A stretch of 64,000 bases of DNA, taken from NCBI GenBank assembly GCA_030425705.1, contig JAUHZU010000001.1:124001-188000 (forward strand), written 5' to 3'. This document shows, one piece after another, positions 38,134 to 45,023 of this stretch (positions within the stretch are counted from its first letter, which is position 1; each line of letters starts with the position of its first letter). Under the pieces are notes generated by a model. The model saw nothing but the letters and a program-made list of their open reading frames with translations, was not told the origin of the DNA and did not search any database. This DNA is from Phycisphaerae bacterium. GTDB lineage: Bacteria; Planctomycetota; Phycisphaerae; Phycisphaerales; Phycisphaeraceae. The translations under genes and the position numbers were made by a program.

Positions 38134-38218
38134 TAGCCGCCGCGTCACACGCGGCGGTCTGTTCTTGCGCTGGCACCACGGCCCCGCGCGCGCGCCGCCG
38201 CGTGTGACGCGGCGGCTA
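38134..38218. repeat. Paired palindromes upstream of the APC permease
   Basis: Two palindromes with arms CCGCCGCGT and ACGCGGCGG around 3-base centres (38137-38157 with CAC, 38195-38215 with GTG). Including flanks they form a perfect 24-bp inverted repeat separated by 37 bases. A related pair lies at 39817-39879, beyond the permease gene. Confidence 0.85.
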
Positions 38219-38289
38219 ACCCAATCCTCACGAATCACGCACCGGGTCCCCCACCTGTTCACTATTCACTTTGACGCTGACGCGTGGAC

Positions 38290-38295
38290 TACAAT
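38290..38295 (+). promoter_or_regulatory. -10 element of the APC permease
   Basis: TACAAT ends 7 bases before the ATG at 38303; there is no Shine-Dalgarno. Confidence 0.52.
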
Positions 38296-38302
38296 CCCCC
38301 GC

Positions 38303-39802
38303 ATGCCCCACGCCGGCGGAGAACTCAGACGCGAACTGGGCGTGTTCCACGCCGTGCTCCTCGGCCTCGGGTCGATCCTCGGGACGGGCGTGTTCGTGTC
38401 GATCGGCATCGCCGCGGGCGTCGCGGGCCCGGCCGTGCTGGTCGCGATCGTCCTCGCCGCGCTGCTGGCCCTATGCAACGGGCTCAGCAGCGCCCAACTC
38501 GCCGCCGCCCACCCCGTCGCCGGCGGGACGTACGAGTACGGGTACAAGTACCTCCACCCCAAGCTCGGTTTCACCGCCGGCTGGATGTTTCTGCTGGCGA
38601 AAAGCGCTAGCGCCGCGACGGCTTTGCTAGCAGTCGGCGGGCTATTGTTTCGTAGTGATTTACGGCATCGAAAGACGATTGTCGATACGGTAAGAGACTG
38701 GTCGCACTCGCCGCAGCACTACTTCACGCAACTCCCTTTGGATATCTTGCCGGTCACTGCATGCTTGTTTGTGATCTTGGTGTTTTGCATTGCCGCAGTT
38801 TTAGTTGGAGTCAAGAGGGGCGCGGTCGCAAACACGGTGCTTGTTGTAATCACGATTGCGGGTATCGCGGTGTTTGGAATCTATGGGGCCTTCATCTTAC
38901 CAAGGGCGTTTGGACATACACATATCTTCGATATGATCGGCTGGCACCGCGCAGACTGGTCCCGGCTTGGATGGGCGTCGGCATTCCTCTTTGTGGCCTT
39001 TACCGGGTACGGCCGGATCGCAACGCTGGGCGAAGAAGTCCATCATCCCCGCAGAACGATCCCGAAAGCTATCATCGTTTGTCTTGCAATCACGGCGTTG
39101 TTGTACCTGCTTGCGGCACTGGCTTACCTCCCGATCCTGCGTCTGCCACAGATCCGTAGCAACCCGCTAGGGCCGCTTGGGTACAGCGCCGAACTCTTGC
39201 GGTTCAGCAGTGCGAAGGGTGTTCTGCAGCCGTTCGTCATCTTGGCTTCCGTGACCGCGATGATCGGGGTGCTGTTCAATCTGGTCCTGGGCTTGTCACG
39301 TGTTGTGCTGGCAATGGGACGGCGCGGCGATCTACCCGCACACTACGCAAAGATCGATGCGACGGGCAAAAGCCCCGGTTCGGCTGTGTTGCTTGTTGGT
39401 GTCCTGATCGCGCTCGTCGCATCGCTGGGCGATATCAAAGCGACCTGGTCGTTCTCCGCGTTTACCGTGTTGATCTACTACGGGATCACTAACCTCGCGT
39501 GCCTGCGCCTGCCCAAGGCAGACCAGTTGTACCCACGTTTCTTTGCGTGGGCCGGGCTGGGTGGGTGCTTGTTTCTGGCGTGGTGGGTCGAGCCGAGGTA
39601 CTGGATCACCGGTCTCGTGCTGATCGCGCTGGGGCTGGTCTGGCACAGCGTAGCGCAGCATGTTAAGGCGCGTCGGCCCGACCCGCGCGAGGTCTGCGCG
39701 CAGTGCGGTTATGATCTGCGGGCGTCGGCCGGGTCGTGCCCCGAGTGCGGGGAGGTGATCCCGGACGGTGAAAACGCGTCCGAACCGACGCGCGAAGCCT
39801 GA
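38303..39802 (+). CDS. APC-family amino-acid permease with C-terminal zinc ribbon
   Basis: A 12-helix-type amino-acid transporter of the APC superfamily, 499 residues. The N-terminus LGVFHAVLLGLGSILGTGVFVSIG holds the unwound helix-1 substrate site, HPVAGGTYEYGYKYLHP matches helix 3, and FVAFTGYGRIATLGEEVHHPRRTIPKA is the conserved helix 6-8 region. After the last helix a cytosolic tail carries C465-x2-C468 and C479-x2-C482 in the CAQCGYDLR..CPECG style common as a C-terminal tag on planctomycete membrane proteins. The middle of the gene (about 38590-39560) is visibly less GC-rich, with TTG, TTT and AAG/CTA codons, than both ends, suggesting mosaic origin. The substrate is not assigned. Palindrome pairs flank it on both sides. 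Confidence 0.88.
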   Translation: MPHAGGELRRELGVFHAVLLGLGSILGTGVFVSIGIAAGVAGPAVLVAIVLAALLALCNGLSSAQLAAAHPVAGGTYEYGYKYLHPKLGFTAGWMFLLAKSASAATALLAVGGLLFRSDLRHRKTIVDTVRDWSHSPQHYFTQLPLDILPVTACLFVILVFCIAAVLVGVKRGAVANTVLVVITIAGIAVFGIYGAFILPRAFGHTHIFDMIGWHRADWSRLGWASAFLFVAFTGYGRIATLGEEVHHPRRTIPKAIIVCLAITALLYLLAALAYLPILRLPQIRSNPLGPLGYSAELLRFSSAKGVLQPFVILASVTAMIGVLFNLVLGLSRVVLAMGRRGDLPAHYAKIDATGKSPGSAVLLVGVLIALVASLGDIKATWSFSAFTVLIYYGITNLACLRLPKADQLYPRFFAWAGLGGCLFLAWWVEPRYWITGLVLIALGLVWHSVAQHVKARRPDPREVCAQCGYDLRASAGSCPECGEVIPDGENASEPTREA

Positions 39803-39816
39803 CCCCGAACCCCAGT

Positions 39817-39879
39817 CGCCGCGTCACAAGCGGCGGGGCCCACCCAACGATCCCCGTTGCGCCGCGTGTGACGCGGCGG
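39817..39879. repeat. Paired palindromes downstream of the APC permease
   Basis: CGCCGCGT-centred palindromes at 39817-39836 (one mismatch) and 39860-39879, the same family and arrangement as the pair at 38134-38218. The second copy overlaps the extreme 5' side of the HAD gene reading frame. Confidence 0.8.
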
Positions 39880-39903
39880 CGATTCCCAAGGAAAACCACA
39901 GTT

Positions 39904-40476
39904 TTGCAAGAGCCCGACGCCCTGATCTTTGACCTGGACGGCACGCTCGCCGACACGATGCCCGTGCACTTTGTGGCCTGGCAGGAGGTGCTCGCGCCGC
40001 TGGGGCTGTCGTTCCCCGAGGACCGGTTCTATGCGTGGGGCGGGCTGCCGACCCGCCGGATCGTCGAGATGCTGTCCGAGGAGCAGGGCATCACGGTGGA
40101 CGTCTCGGCGGTGACCGAGGCGAAGTACCGCGGCTACTTTGCGCACATCGACACGATCCGCCCGATCGACACGGTGTTCTCGATCGCGGTCGAGCACCAC
40201 GGCAAGCTGCCGATGGCCGTGGCGACCGGCGGGAAGCGCGAGGCGGCGGAGCGGACGCTGCAGGCGATCGGCGGGACGCACCTGTTCGCGGGGCTGGTCT
40301 CGGCCGACGACGTGTCGCAGCACAAGCCGCACCCCGAGACGTTTCTGCGAGCGGCGGAGCTGGTGGGCGTCGACCCGTCGCGCTGCCGGGCCTACGAGGA
40401 CGCCGACCCGGGGATCGAGGCGGCGACGGCCGCGGGGATGCAGGTCATCGACGTGCGGGAGCTGCTGCGGAAGTAG
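39904..40476 (+). CDS. HAD-family phosphatase, YqaB/beta-phosphoglucomutase-like
   Basis: A 190-residue HAD hydrolase. The catalytic motif FDLDGTLADT gives nucleophile D10 and acid/base D12. Motif II is AVATGG, the Lys is in HKPHPETF and motif III is YEDADPGIEAATAAGM. The small helical cap after motif I (HFVAWQEVLAPLGLSFPEDRFYAWGGLP) matches sugar-phosphate phosphatases or mutases; the exact substrate is unknown. There is no good ATG. TTG 39904 with AAGGA 11 bases upstream gives the expected N-terminus, whereas GTG 39868 would start inside a palindromic repeat. Confidence 0.85.
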   Translation: MQEPDALIFDLDGTLADTMPVHFVAWQEVLAPLGLSFPEDRFYAWGGLPTRRIVEMLSEEQGITVDVSAVTEAKYRGYFAHIDTIRPIDTVFSIAVEHHGKLPMAVATGGKREAAERTLQAIGGTHLFAGLVSADDVSQHKPHPETFLRAAELVGVDPSRCRAYEDADPGIEAATAAGMQVIDVRELLRK

Positions 40477-40480
40477 CGGA

Positions 40481-40515
40481 AAAAGAGAAGCCCAGGCCGT
40501 GACGGCGTGGGCTTC
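40481..40515 (-). terminator. Terminator of the GlcG/HbpS-like gene
   Basis: Stem GAAGCCCA/TGGGCTTC (40487-40494 and 40508-40515) with inner GCCG/CGGC; on the minus strand it is followed by TCTTTTTCC. A member of a hairpin family recurring at 41023, 42604 and 57869. Confidence 0.78.
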
Positions 40516-40545
40516 GGTGGTTTGGATTCAACGTGGGTGTGGCGC

Positions 40546-40950
40546 TCAGCTCACCGCGTCGGCACCGGCTTGTGCGACGGTGTGGTCGTTCTCGACGGTG
40601 GAGCCGGAGACGCCGATCGCGCCGATGATGGTGCCGCTGCTGTTCTTGATGGGGACGCCGCCGGGGAAGGTGATGAGCCCGCCGTTGGAGTGCTCGATGT
40701 TGTAGAGCGCCCCGCCGGGCTGGCTGAGCCCGCCGATGTCGCCGGTGTTCATGTCGAAGTAGCGTGCGGTGCGTGCTTTTTTCTGTGCGATATCGATCGA
40801 TCCGATCCACGCGCCGTCCTCGCGGACGAAGGCCTTGAGGTTCGCGCCGGCGTCGACGACGGCGATGTCCATCTTCGTGCCGATCTCGGCGGACTTGGCG
40901 AGCGCGGCCCGGATAGCGGCCTGGGCTTGTTCGAGGGTGATGTCGCTCAT
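40546..40950 (-). CDS. GlcG/HbpS (DUF336) family protein
   Basis: A 134-residue protein of the GlcG/HbpS fold, some members of which bind heme or degradation products in the periplasm; this one has no signal peptide. Conserved features are [60 protein letters not shown] and [11 protein letters not shown]. The ligand is not known here. The ATG at 40950 follows a GGAACCCCC leader and drops 38 unrelated residues of the longer reading. A hairpin terminator follows. Confidence 0.87.
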   Translation of the reverse strand: MSDITLEQAQAAIRAALAKSAEIGTKMDIAVVDAGANLKAFVREDGAWIGSIDIAQKKARTARYFDMNTGDIGGLSQPGGALYNIEHSNGGLITFPGGVPIKNSSGTIIGAIGVSGSTVENDHTVAQAGADAVS

Positions 40951-41022
40951 GGGGGTTCCTTGGGGTTGACGTTGGTAACTGGACCGGTGGTTTGCCGAAG
41001 ACCGACAGGGTAACGCGCAGCA

Positions 41023-41077
41023 CGAAGCCCAGCCATCAGATGGCTGGGTACCCCACGGAGGCAATCCGTGGGCTTCG
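41023..41077 (-). terminator. Double hairpin after the four-helix-bundle gene
   Basis: CCCAGCCAT/ATGGCTGGG (41028-41036, 41040-41048) and CCCACGGA/TCCGTGGG (41052-41059, 41065-41072), enclosed by CGAAGCCC/GGGCTTCG. It probably ends the minus-strand transcript; there is no long T-run. Confidence 0.55.
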
Positions 41078-41091
41078 TGTGGTGCTTGTCG

Positions 41092-41487
41092 TTACGCGGC
41101 GTGGCGGCGGGCGGGGCGGACGTCGACCTCTTCGAACAGGTCGTCGAGCATCGCGTCGAGGGTGTGGGCGGTCTTCGCGGTGCGTTTGCGGAGGTCGGTG
41201 AGCTGGTGCCGGCTGACGATGGACAGGTGGTAGGCGACCTGGGCCTGGACGAGGGTGTCGCGGAGCAGGCCGTGCGCGGCGGCGGCGGCGGCCTGTGCGT
41301 CGTCGTAGGTGTCCTGGGCCCAGCACTCGGCGAGCTTGACGGGGAGGGCGGCGGTGGCCTTGCGCATGCCCGCGGCGAGGCCGGACTTCTCCTCGGGGGG
41401 GAAGTGCTGGGTCAGCCGGTAGACGTGGCTGACCAGGGCGAGGGCCTGCTTCCAGGCGCGGGTGTGCTCGTAGGTGGGGGTGGGCAT
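41092..41487 (-). CDS. Four-helix bundle protein (23S rRNA IVP-like family)
   Basis: A 131-residue helical protein of the family first met in intervening sequences of 23S rRNA genes, common on bacterial chromosomes and of unknown function. Diagnostic order: YEHTRAWKQALALVSHVYRLTQHFPPEEKSGLAAGMRKATAALPVKLAE. The second half (AQDTYDDAQAAAAAAHGLLRDTLVQAQVAYHL) supplies helices three and four. Here it stands alone, not inside rRNA. GGAG lies 7 bases before the ATG, so this gene uses a Shine-Dalgarno. Confidence 0.88.
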   Translation of the reverse strand: MPTPTYEHTRAWKQALALVSHVYRLTQHFPPEEKSGLAAGMRKATAALPVKLAECWAQDTYDDAQAAAAAAHGLLRDTLVQAQVAYHLSIVSRHQLTDLRKRTAKTAHTLDAMLDDLFEEVDVRPARRHAA

Positions 41488-41592
41488 GCGTCGCTCCGGT
41501 TGCCGTGCCGTATGACATCGGCGAAGCGGTCGCGTCGCGGCAAGCGTCCGGGCGTTATCGGGCGCGGGGGGCGGAATCGCTACCCACGCTCC

Positions 41593-42576
41593 TCACTCCT
41601 CCGCCTCGGGGTGGAAGGTGATCCAGACGCTGCGGTTGCGCAGGTCGAAGGTGAGCTGGAACGCGGCGAGGGCGAGGGTGCCGATGCGTCCGATGACGTA
41701 GCGGTTGGAGATGAAGCCGGTGGGCTGGGGCTCGAACGTGACGGGCACGCCGTCGAGCTGGAGGCCGAAGACCTGCACGCGTCGGAGCCAGCCCTGGTGG
41801 GTGTCGATCGCGCCGCCGACGCCGTGGGACTGGCCGGCCGAGGACGCGCGGGTCGCGAGGATGCGGGGCCAGTTCGCGCAGTAGTCGGGCAGGGAGATGG
41901 CGTTGTTGGCGCCCGAGTCGATGATGAGCAGGACGTCCTGCCCCCCGCCGAGGGTGGCGACGACGGCGGGCAGGCCGTGGAAGCTGAGCAGGTCGTGGCG
42001 TTCGGCGCCGGGGGGCGGGGTGAAGGCATCGCGTCGGTAGACGGTGAGGGTCTGGTTGGGGAAGTCGAGGGTGAACGGGTGGCCGGCGAAGGCGGTGAAC
42101 CCGGCGATGCCGCCGAGGGCGAGGTTGCCGCCGCCGGCGAGCTTGCGCATGCTCAGCGCGGCGAGGCGGGTGTGGTCGACGCCGACGCCCGCGAGGGTGA
42201 CCGACTCGGCGCTGCGGAACTCGAAGTTGGCGCGACCGGCGATGCCCAGCGTCTCGCCCTCGCCGACGATGGGCAGCTGCAGGCGGTTGGCGGTGCCGGT
42301 GTCGATCAGCGTGAGGGTGCTGCCGGTATCGATGAGCATGTCGCCGGTGGCCCGGCCGTTGACGTGCGACGGGGCGAAGAGGTAGTTGCCGCGGCGGGTG
42401 AGGGGGAGGGTGACCTGCGCGGGCATGGTCGACGGGTCGGTGAGGTCGATGTGCGGGGGCGGCGCGGTCGGGGCGCTGGACGACGCGCCGCCGCCCGACG
42501 CGCAGCCGACCAGTACGAGCACGGCCGAGCAGAGGAGGGCGAACGGCACGGTCCACAGGCGGTTGGGGTGATGCAT
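41593..42576 (-). CDS. Lipoprotein with two aspartic-protease motifs
   Basis: A 327-residue lipoprotein: MHHPNRLWTVPFALLCSAVL leads to lipobox LVGC (C25). Two retropepsin-like lobes follow: MLIDTGSTLTLID with D83 and LLIIDSGANNAIS with D220. A pair of D-T/S-G motifs in one chain suggests that both catalytic Asp are supplied intramolecularly, as in pepsins, rather than by dimerisation as in retropepsins. YVIGRIGTLALAAFQLTFDLRNRSVWI at the C-terminus resembles the last strand set of the fold. It is probably an envelope protease; the target is unknown. TACGAT ends 7 bases before the ATG. A longer reading from 42813 overlaps the caspase-like gene and is rejected. Confidence 0.85.
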   Translation of the reverse strand: MHHPNRLWTVPFALLCSAVLVLVGCASGGGASSSAPTAPPPHIDLTDPSTMPAQVTLPLTRRGNYLFAPSHVNGRATGDMLIDTGSTLTLIDTGTANRLQLPIVGEGETLGIAGRANFEFRSAESVTLAGVGVDHTRLAALSMRKLAGGGNLALGGIAGFTAFAGHPFTLDFPNQTLTVYRRDAFTPPPGAERHDLLSFHGLPAVVATLGGGQDVLLIIDSGANNAISLPDYCANWPRILATRASSAGQSHGVGGAIDTHQGWLRRVQVFGLQLDGVPVTFEPQPTGFISNRYVIGRIGTLALAAFQLTFDLRNRSVWITFHPEAEE

Positions 42577-42583
42577 ACTCGTG

Positions 42584-42589
42584 ATCGTA
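42584..42589 (-). promoter_or_regulatory. -10 element of the aspartic protease gene
   Basis: TACGAT on the minus strand ends 7 bases before the ATG at 42576. Confidence 0.45.
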
Positions 42590-42603
42590 GCACAGCGCAA
42601 TGA

Positions 42604-42633
42604 GAAGCCCACGCCGTGACGGGCGTGGGCTTC
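42604..42633 (-). terminator. Hairpin after the caspase-like gene
   Basis: A perfect 12-bp stem GAAGCCCACGCC/GGCGTGGGCTTC (42604-42615, 42622-42633), same family as at 40487 and 57869. It lies 3' of the minus-strand caspase-like gene; there is no long T-run. Confidence 0.65.
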
Positions 42634-42664
42634 GTGGGGTGTACGGGTTGCTGGGCGTATGGGC

Positions 42665-44959
42665 CTACCAGTCCAGCAGGATGATGTGCGGGCTGACGCC
42701 GTCACGGTCGCTGATGATGCGCTGGTAGCCGAGGTTGCTGCCCGGGTCGATCGCGCCGTTGGGGTAGAGCCGGCTGGCCTGCCCGCGCGGGCCGGAGTGG
42801 ACGACGTCGTCAAAGCGGGACTGGAGGTAGAAGGTCAGCTCGTGCGCGGTGAGCATGCGGTCGCCGTTGAGGTCGGCGGCCTCCTTGTCCTTGTTGAACG
42901 CTTCGGTGAAGAACAGGGAGAGGTAGCCGCCGGCCTGGTACTTCTCGGCGACCATCGAGAGGCAGTCGCCCTCGGAGGAGAACAGGCCGATGCGGCCGGG
43001 CTTGGTGACGACGTCCTTGGCGAACCCGCCGGAGAAGCACGCGTCGATGACGACCATGGTGGTGCCGGCGTGGATCTCGTCGAGCAGCGCGGCGAACTCG
43101 TCGTCGGAGATGTCACCGCCGTAGGCCGCGAGGGTCTCGTCGTTGCCGTCGGGGTCGGCGACGTCCGGGCCGGAGGGGCGGGGCACCTGGTCGCCGTGGC
43201 CGGAGTAGAAGAAGACGAACATGTCGTCGGGCCCGGTCATCGCGCCGATCTCGGCGATGGCCTTGCGGATCTCCTCGGGCGTGGCCTCGGAGTTGGTGAG
43301 GACGACCGAGTGGTCGCGGTCCATGTCGAAGTGCCGGCGGAACGCGCGGGCCGTGCGGGTCGCGTCGGCGTCGCAGTAGGGCAGGTCGCCGTCGCCGGGG
43401 TAGTCGTTGATCCCGACGAACACGCCGTACACCGTGCCGCCCTCGTTGACGGCCCACTCGCCGGCCTCGTGCTTGTTGGCCTCGAGGTTCAGCTCCAGGT
43501 CGTACCCGCCGGTCTCGCCGCCGCTGAAGGTCGTCGCCGACAGGTAGTACGTCCCCGACTCGGACACGCGGAACGCCATCTGCGAGTCGGTGCTGCCCGG
43601 CTCGAAGTCGTCCACCATCTCGTTCAGCTCGCCCGGGCCCTTGAGCTTCAGCACCGTGTCCACGTCGTCGGACCGCATCGTGATGATCACGGTGTTGCCC
43701 TGCTCGGCCTCGAAGGCGTAGGCGTGGACGTAGCCGTGCTCGGTCAGCACCGGCTCGCTGCCATCAAACTCGGCGTGGATCGTGCCGCCCTCGACCGGCG
43801 TCGCGAGGTAGCCCTCCGACGTGCTGATCGACAGGGTGTACGTCCCGGTCTCGCCGCCCTCGAAGCTGGTCACGCCGATGCGGTACGTGCCGGGCATGAA
43901 GATGTTGCTCTCCAGCCGGCTGGTGAGCGTGTCGCCGGCGTCGTCGTTCTCCTCCCACGAGCCCATCGGGTCCTCGAAGATGAGGTAGGTGTCGAAGCCC
44001 TCGCCGCTGATCTCCAGCAGCATGAGCTGGCCGGCCTCGCACTCGATGTCGTACCAGTCGACGTACTCGCCGTTGGGCAGGGTCGGGTCGCCCTCGGCCA
44101 GCTCGCCCGAGTACGCGGTGAAGCTGCCGAAGGTCAGCGTGTAGACGCCGCGGTCGTCGGCGTCGAAGCAGGTCGCCTGCACCGTGTACTCGCCGTCCTC
44201 GGGCGCGGTGAACTGGATGTGGCTGTGGCGGCGCGAGCCGTTGTGGTCGTCATTCTCGTCGACCAGGTTGCCCTCGGCATCGAGCAGGACCAGGTACGTG
44301 TCCAGGTCGTCCGAGTTCATGTCGATCGCGATGTTCTGGCCCGCCTCGGCCTGGAAGGTGTAGGCGTCGAACGGCTTGCCGCTATCCAGCTGCGGCGAAT
44401 CGTCGGTCAGCTCGCCTTCCTCGACGCGGGGCTCCTCGGCGTTGAGCTGGACGTGGACGGCGGGCGCTTCACCCGCCCCGGCACCGGGCGCGGGCGCCTC
44501 CGGCGCGGCGTCTTCCATGTCCTCGTCTTCTTCCTCGGGCATCGGCGCGTTGCCGGCCGGGGTGACCGTGATGGTCAGGGTGTAGTCCCCGCGGTCCGAC
44601 GGGTCGTAGCACGTCGCGATGATCTGGTACTCGCCGTCTTCGGGGGCGACCAACTCGACCCGGCTGTTGGTGGTGCCCTCGCCCGCGTCGTCGTTCTCCT
44701 CGGCGTCGTCCATGAAGTCGGCGGTGATGCCGACGTAGGTGTCCACCTCGTCCGACGCCATCTCGATGACGATGGTATCGCCGGCCTGGGCCTCGACGGT
44801 GTACATGTCGAACGGGCTGTCGTCGCCCAGCCGGTCGTCGTCGTCGGTCAGCGCGCCGCGCTCCACGCGGGGCTCGTCCGCCTGGGCGGAGGCGGGGGCG
44901 GCGGCCCAGCCGGCCCCCATCAGGGCGGCGAGCAGGGCGGCGGTCTTGAACGGGGTCAT
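42665..44959 (-). CDS. Caspase-like protease with four PPC repeats
   Basis: A 764-residue exported protein. After a signal peptide (MTPFKTAALLAALMGAGWAA..ASAQA) come four PPC-type beta-domains (about 46-134, 190-280, 295-380, 403-492), a Pro/Glu-rich linker separating the first two. A C14 caspase-like domain runs from about 508. The catalytic dyad is intact: H588 in FFYSGHGDQ and C641 in VVIDACFSGG. Within the domain DLNGDRMLTAHE (696-707) has EF-hand loop spacing (D, N, D, E), suggesting Ca2+ binding. The tail NLGYQRIISDRDGVSPHI is shared with the neighbour. Metacaspase-type proteins cleave after basic residues, but specificity is not shown here. It is second of a tandem pair, 64 bases after its paralogue. 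Confidence 0.92.
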   Translation of the reverse strand: MTPFKTAALLAALMGAGWAAAPASAQADEPRVERGALTDDDDRLGDDSPFDMYTVEAQAGDTIVIEMASDEVDTYVGITADFMDDAEENDDAGEGTTNSRVELVAPEDGEYQIIATCYDPSDRGDYTLTITVTPAGNAPMPEEEDEDMEDAAPEAPAPGAGAGEAPAVHVQLNAEEPRVEEGELTDDSPQLDSGKPFDAYTFQAEAGQNIAIDMNSDDLDTYLVLLDAEGNLVDENDDHNGSRRHSHIQFTAPEDGEYTVQATCFDADDRGVYTLTFGSFTAYSGELAEGDPTLPNGEYVDWYDIECEAGQLMLLEISGEGFDTYLIFEDPMGSWEENDDAGDTLTSRLESNIFMPGTYRIGVTSFEGGETGTYTLSISTSEGYLATPVEGGTIHAEFDGSEPVLTEHGYVHAYAFEAEQGNTVIITMRSDDVDTVLKLKGPGELNEMVDDFEPGSTDSQMAFRVSESGTYYLSATTFSGGETGGYDLELNLEANKHEAGEWAVNEGGTVYGVFVGINDYPGDGDLPYCDADATRTARAFRRHFDMDRDHSVVLTNSEATPEEIRKAIAEIGAMTGPDDMFVFFYSGHGDQVPRPSGPDVADPDGNDETLAAYGGDISDDEFAALLDEIHAGTTMVVIDACFSGGFAKDVVTKPGRIGLFSSEGDCLSMVAEKYQAGGYLSLFFTEAFNKDKEAADLNGDRMLTAHELTFYLQSRFDDVVHSGPRGQASRLYPNGAIDPGSNLGYQRIISDRDGVSPHIILLDW

Positions 44960-45023
44960 CGTGTTTCTCCGACAAAGGGGTTGGACGGGATCATGGACAA
45001 AGGACGGGGCCGGCTCGGCCGGG

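Noticed and set aside
38131-38220. CRISPR-like array from repeated palindromes
   Set aside because: Only two units, inverted rather than direct, with no spacers and no cas genes.
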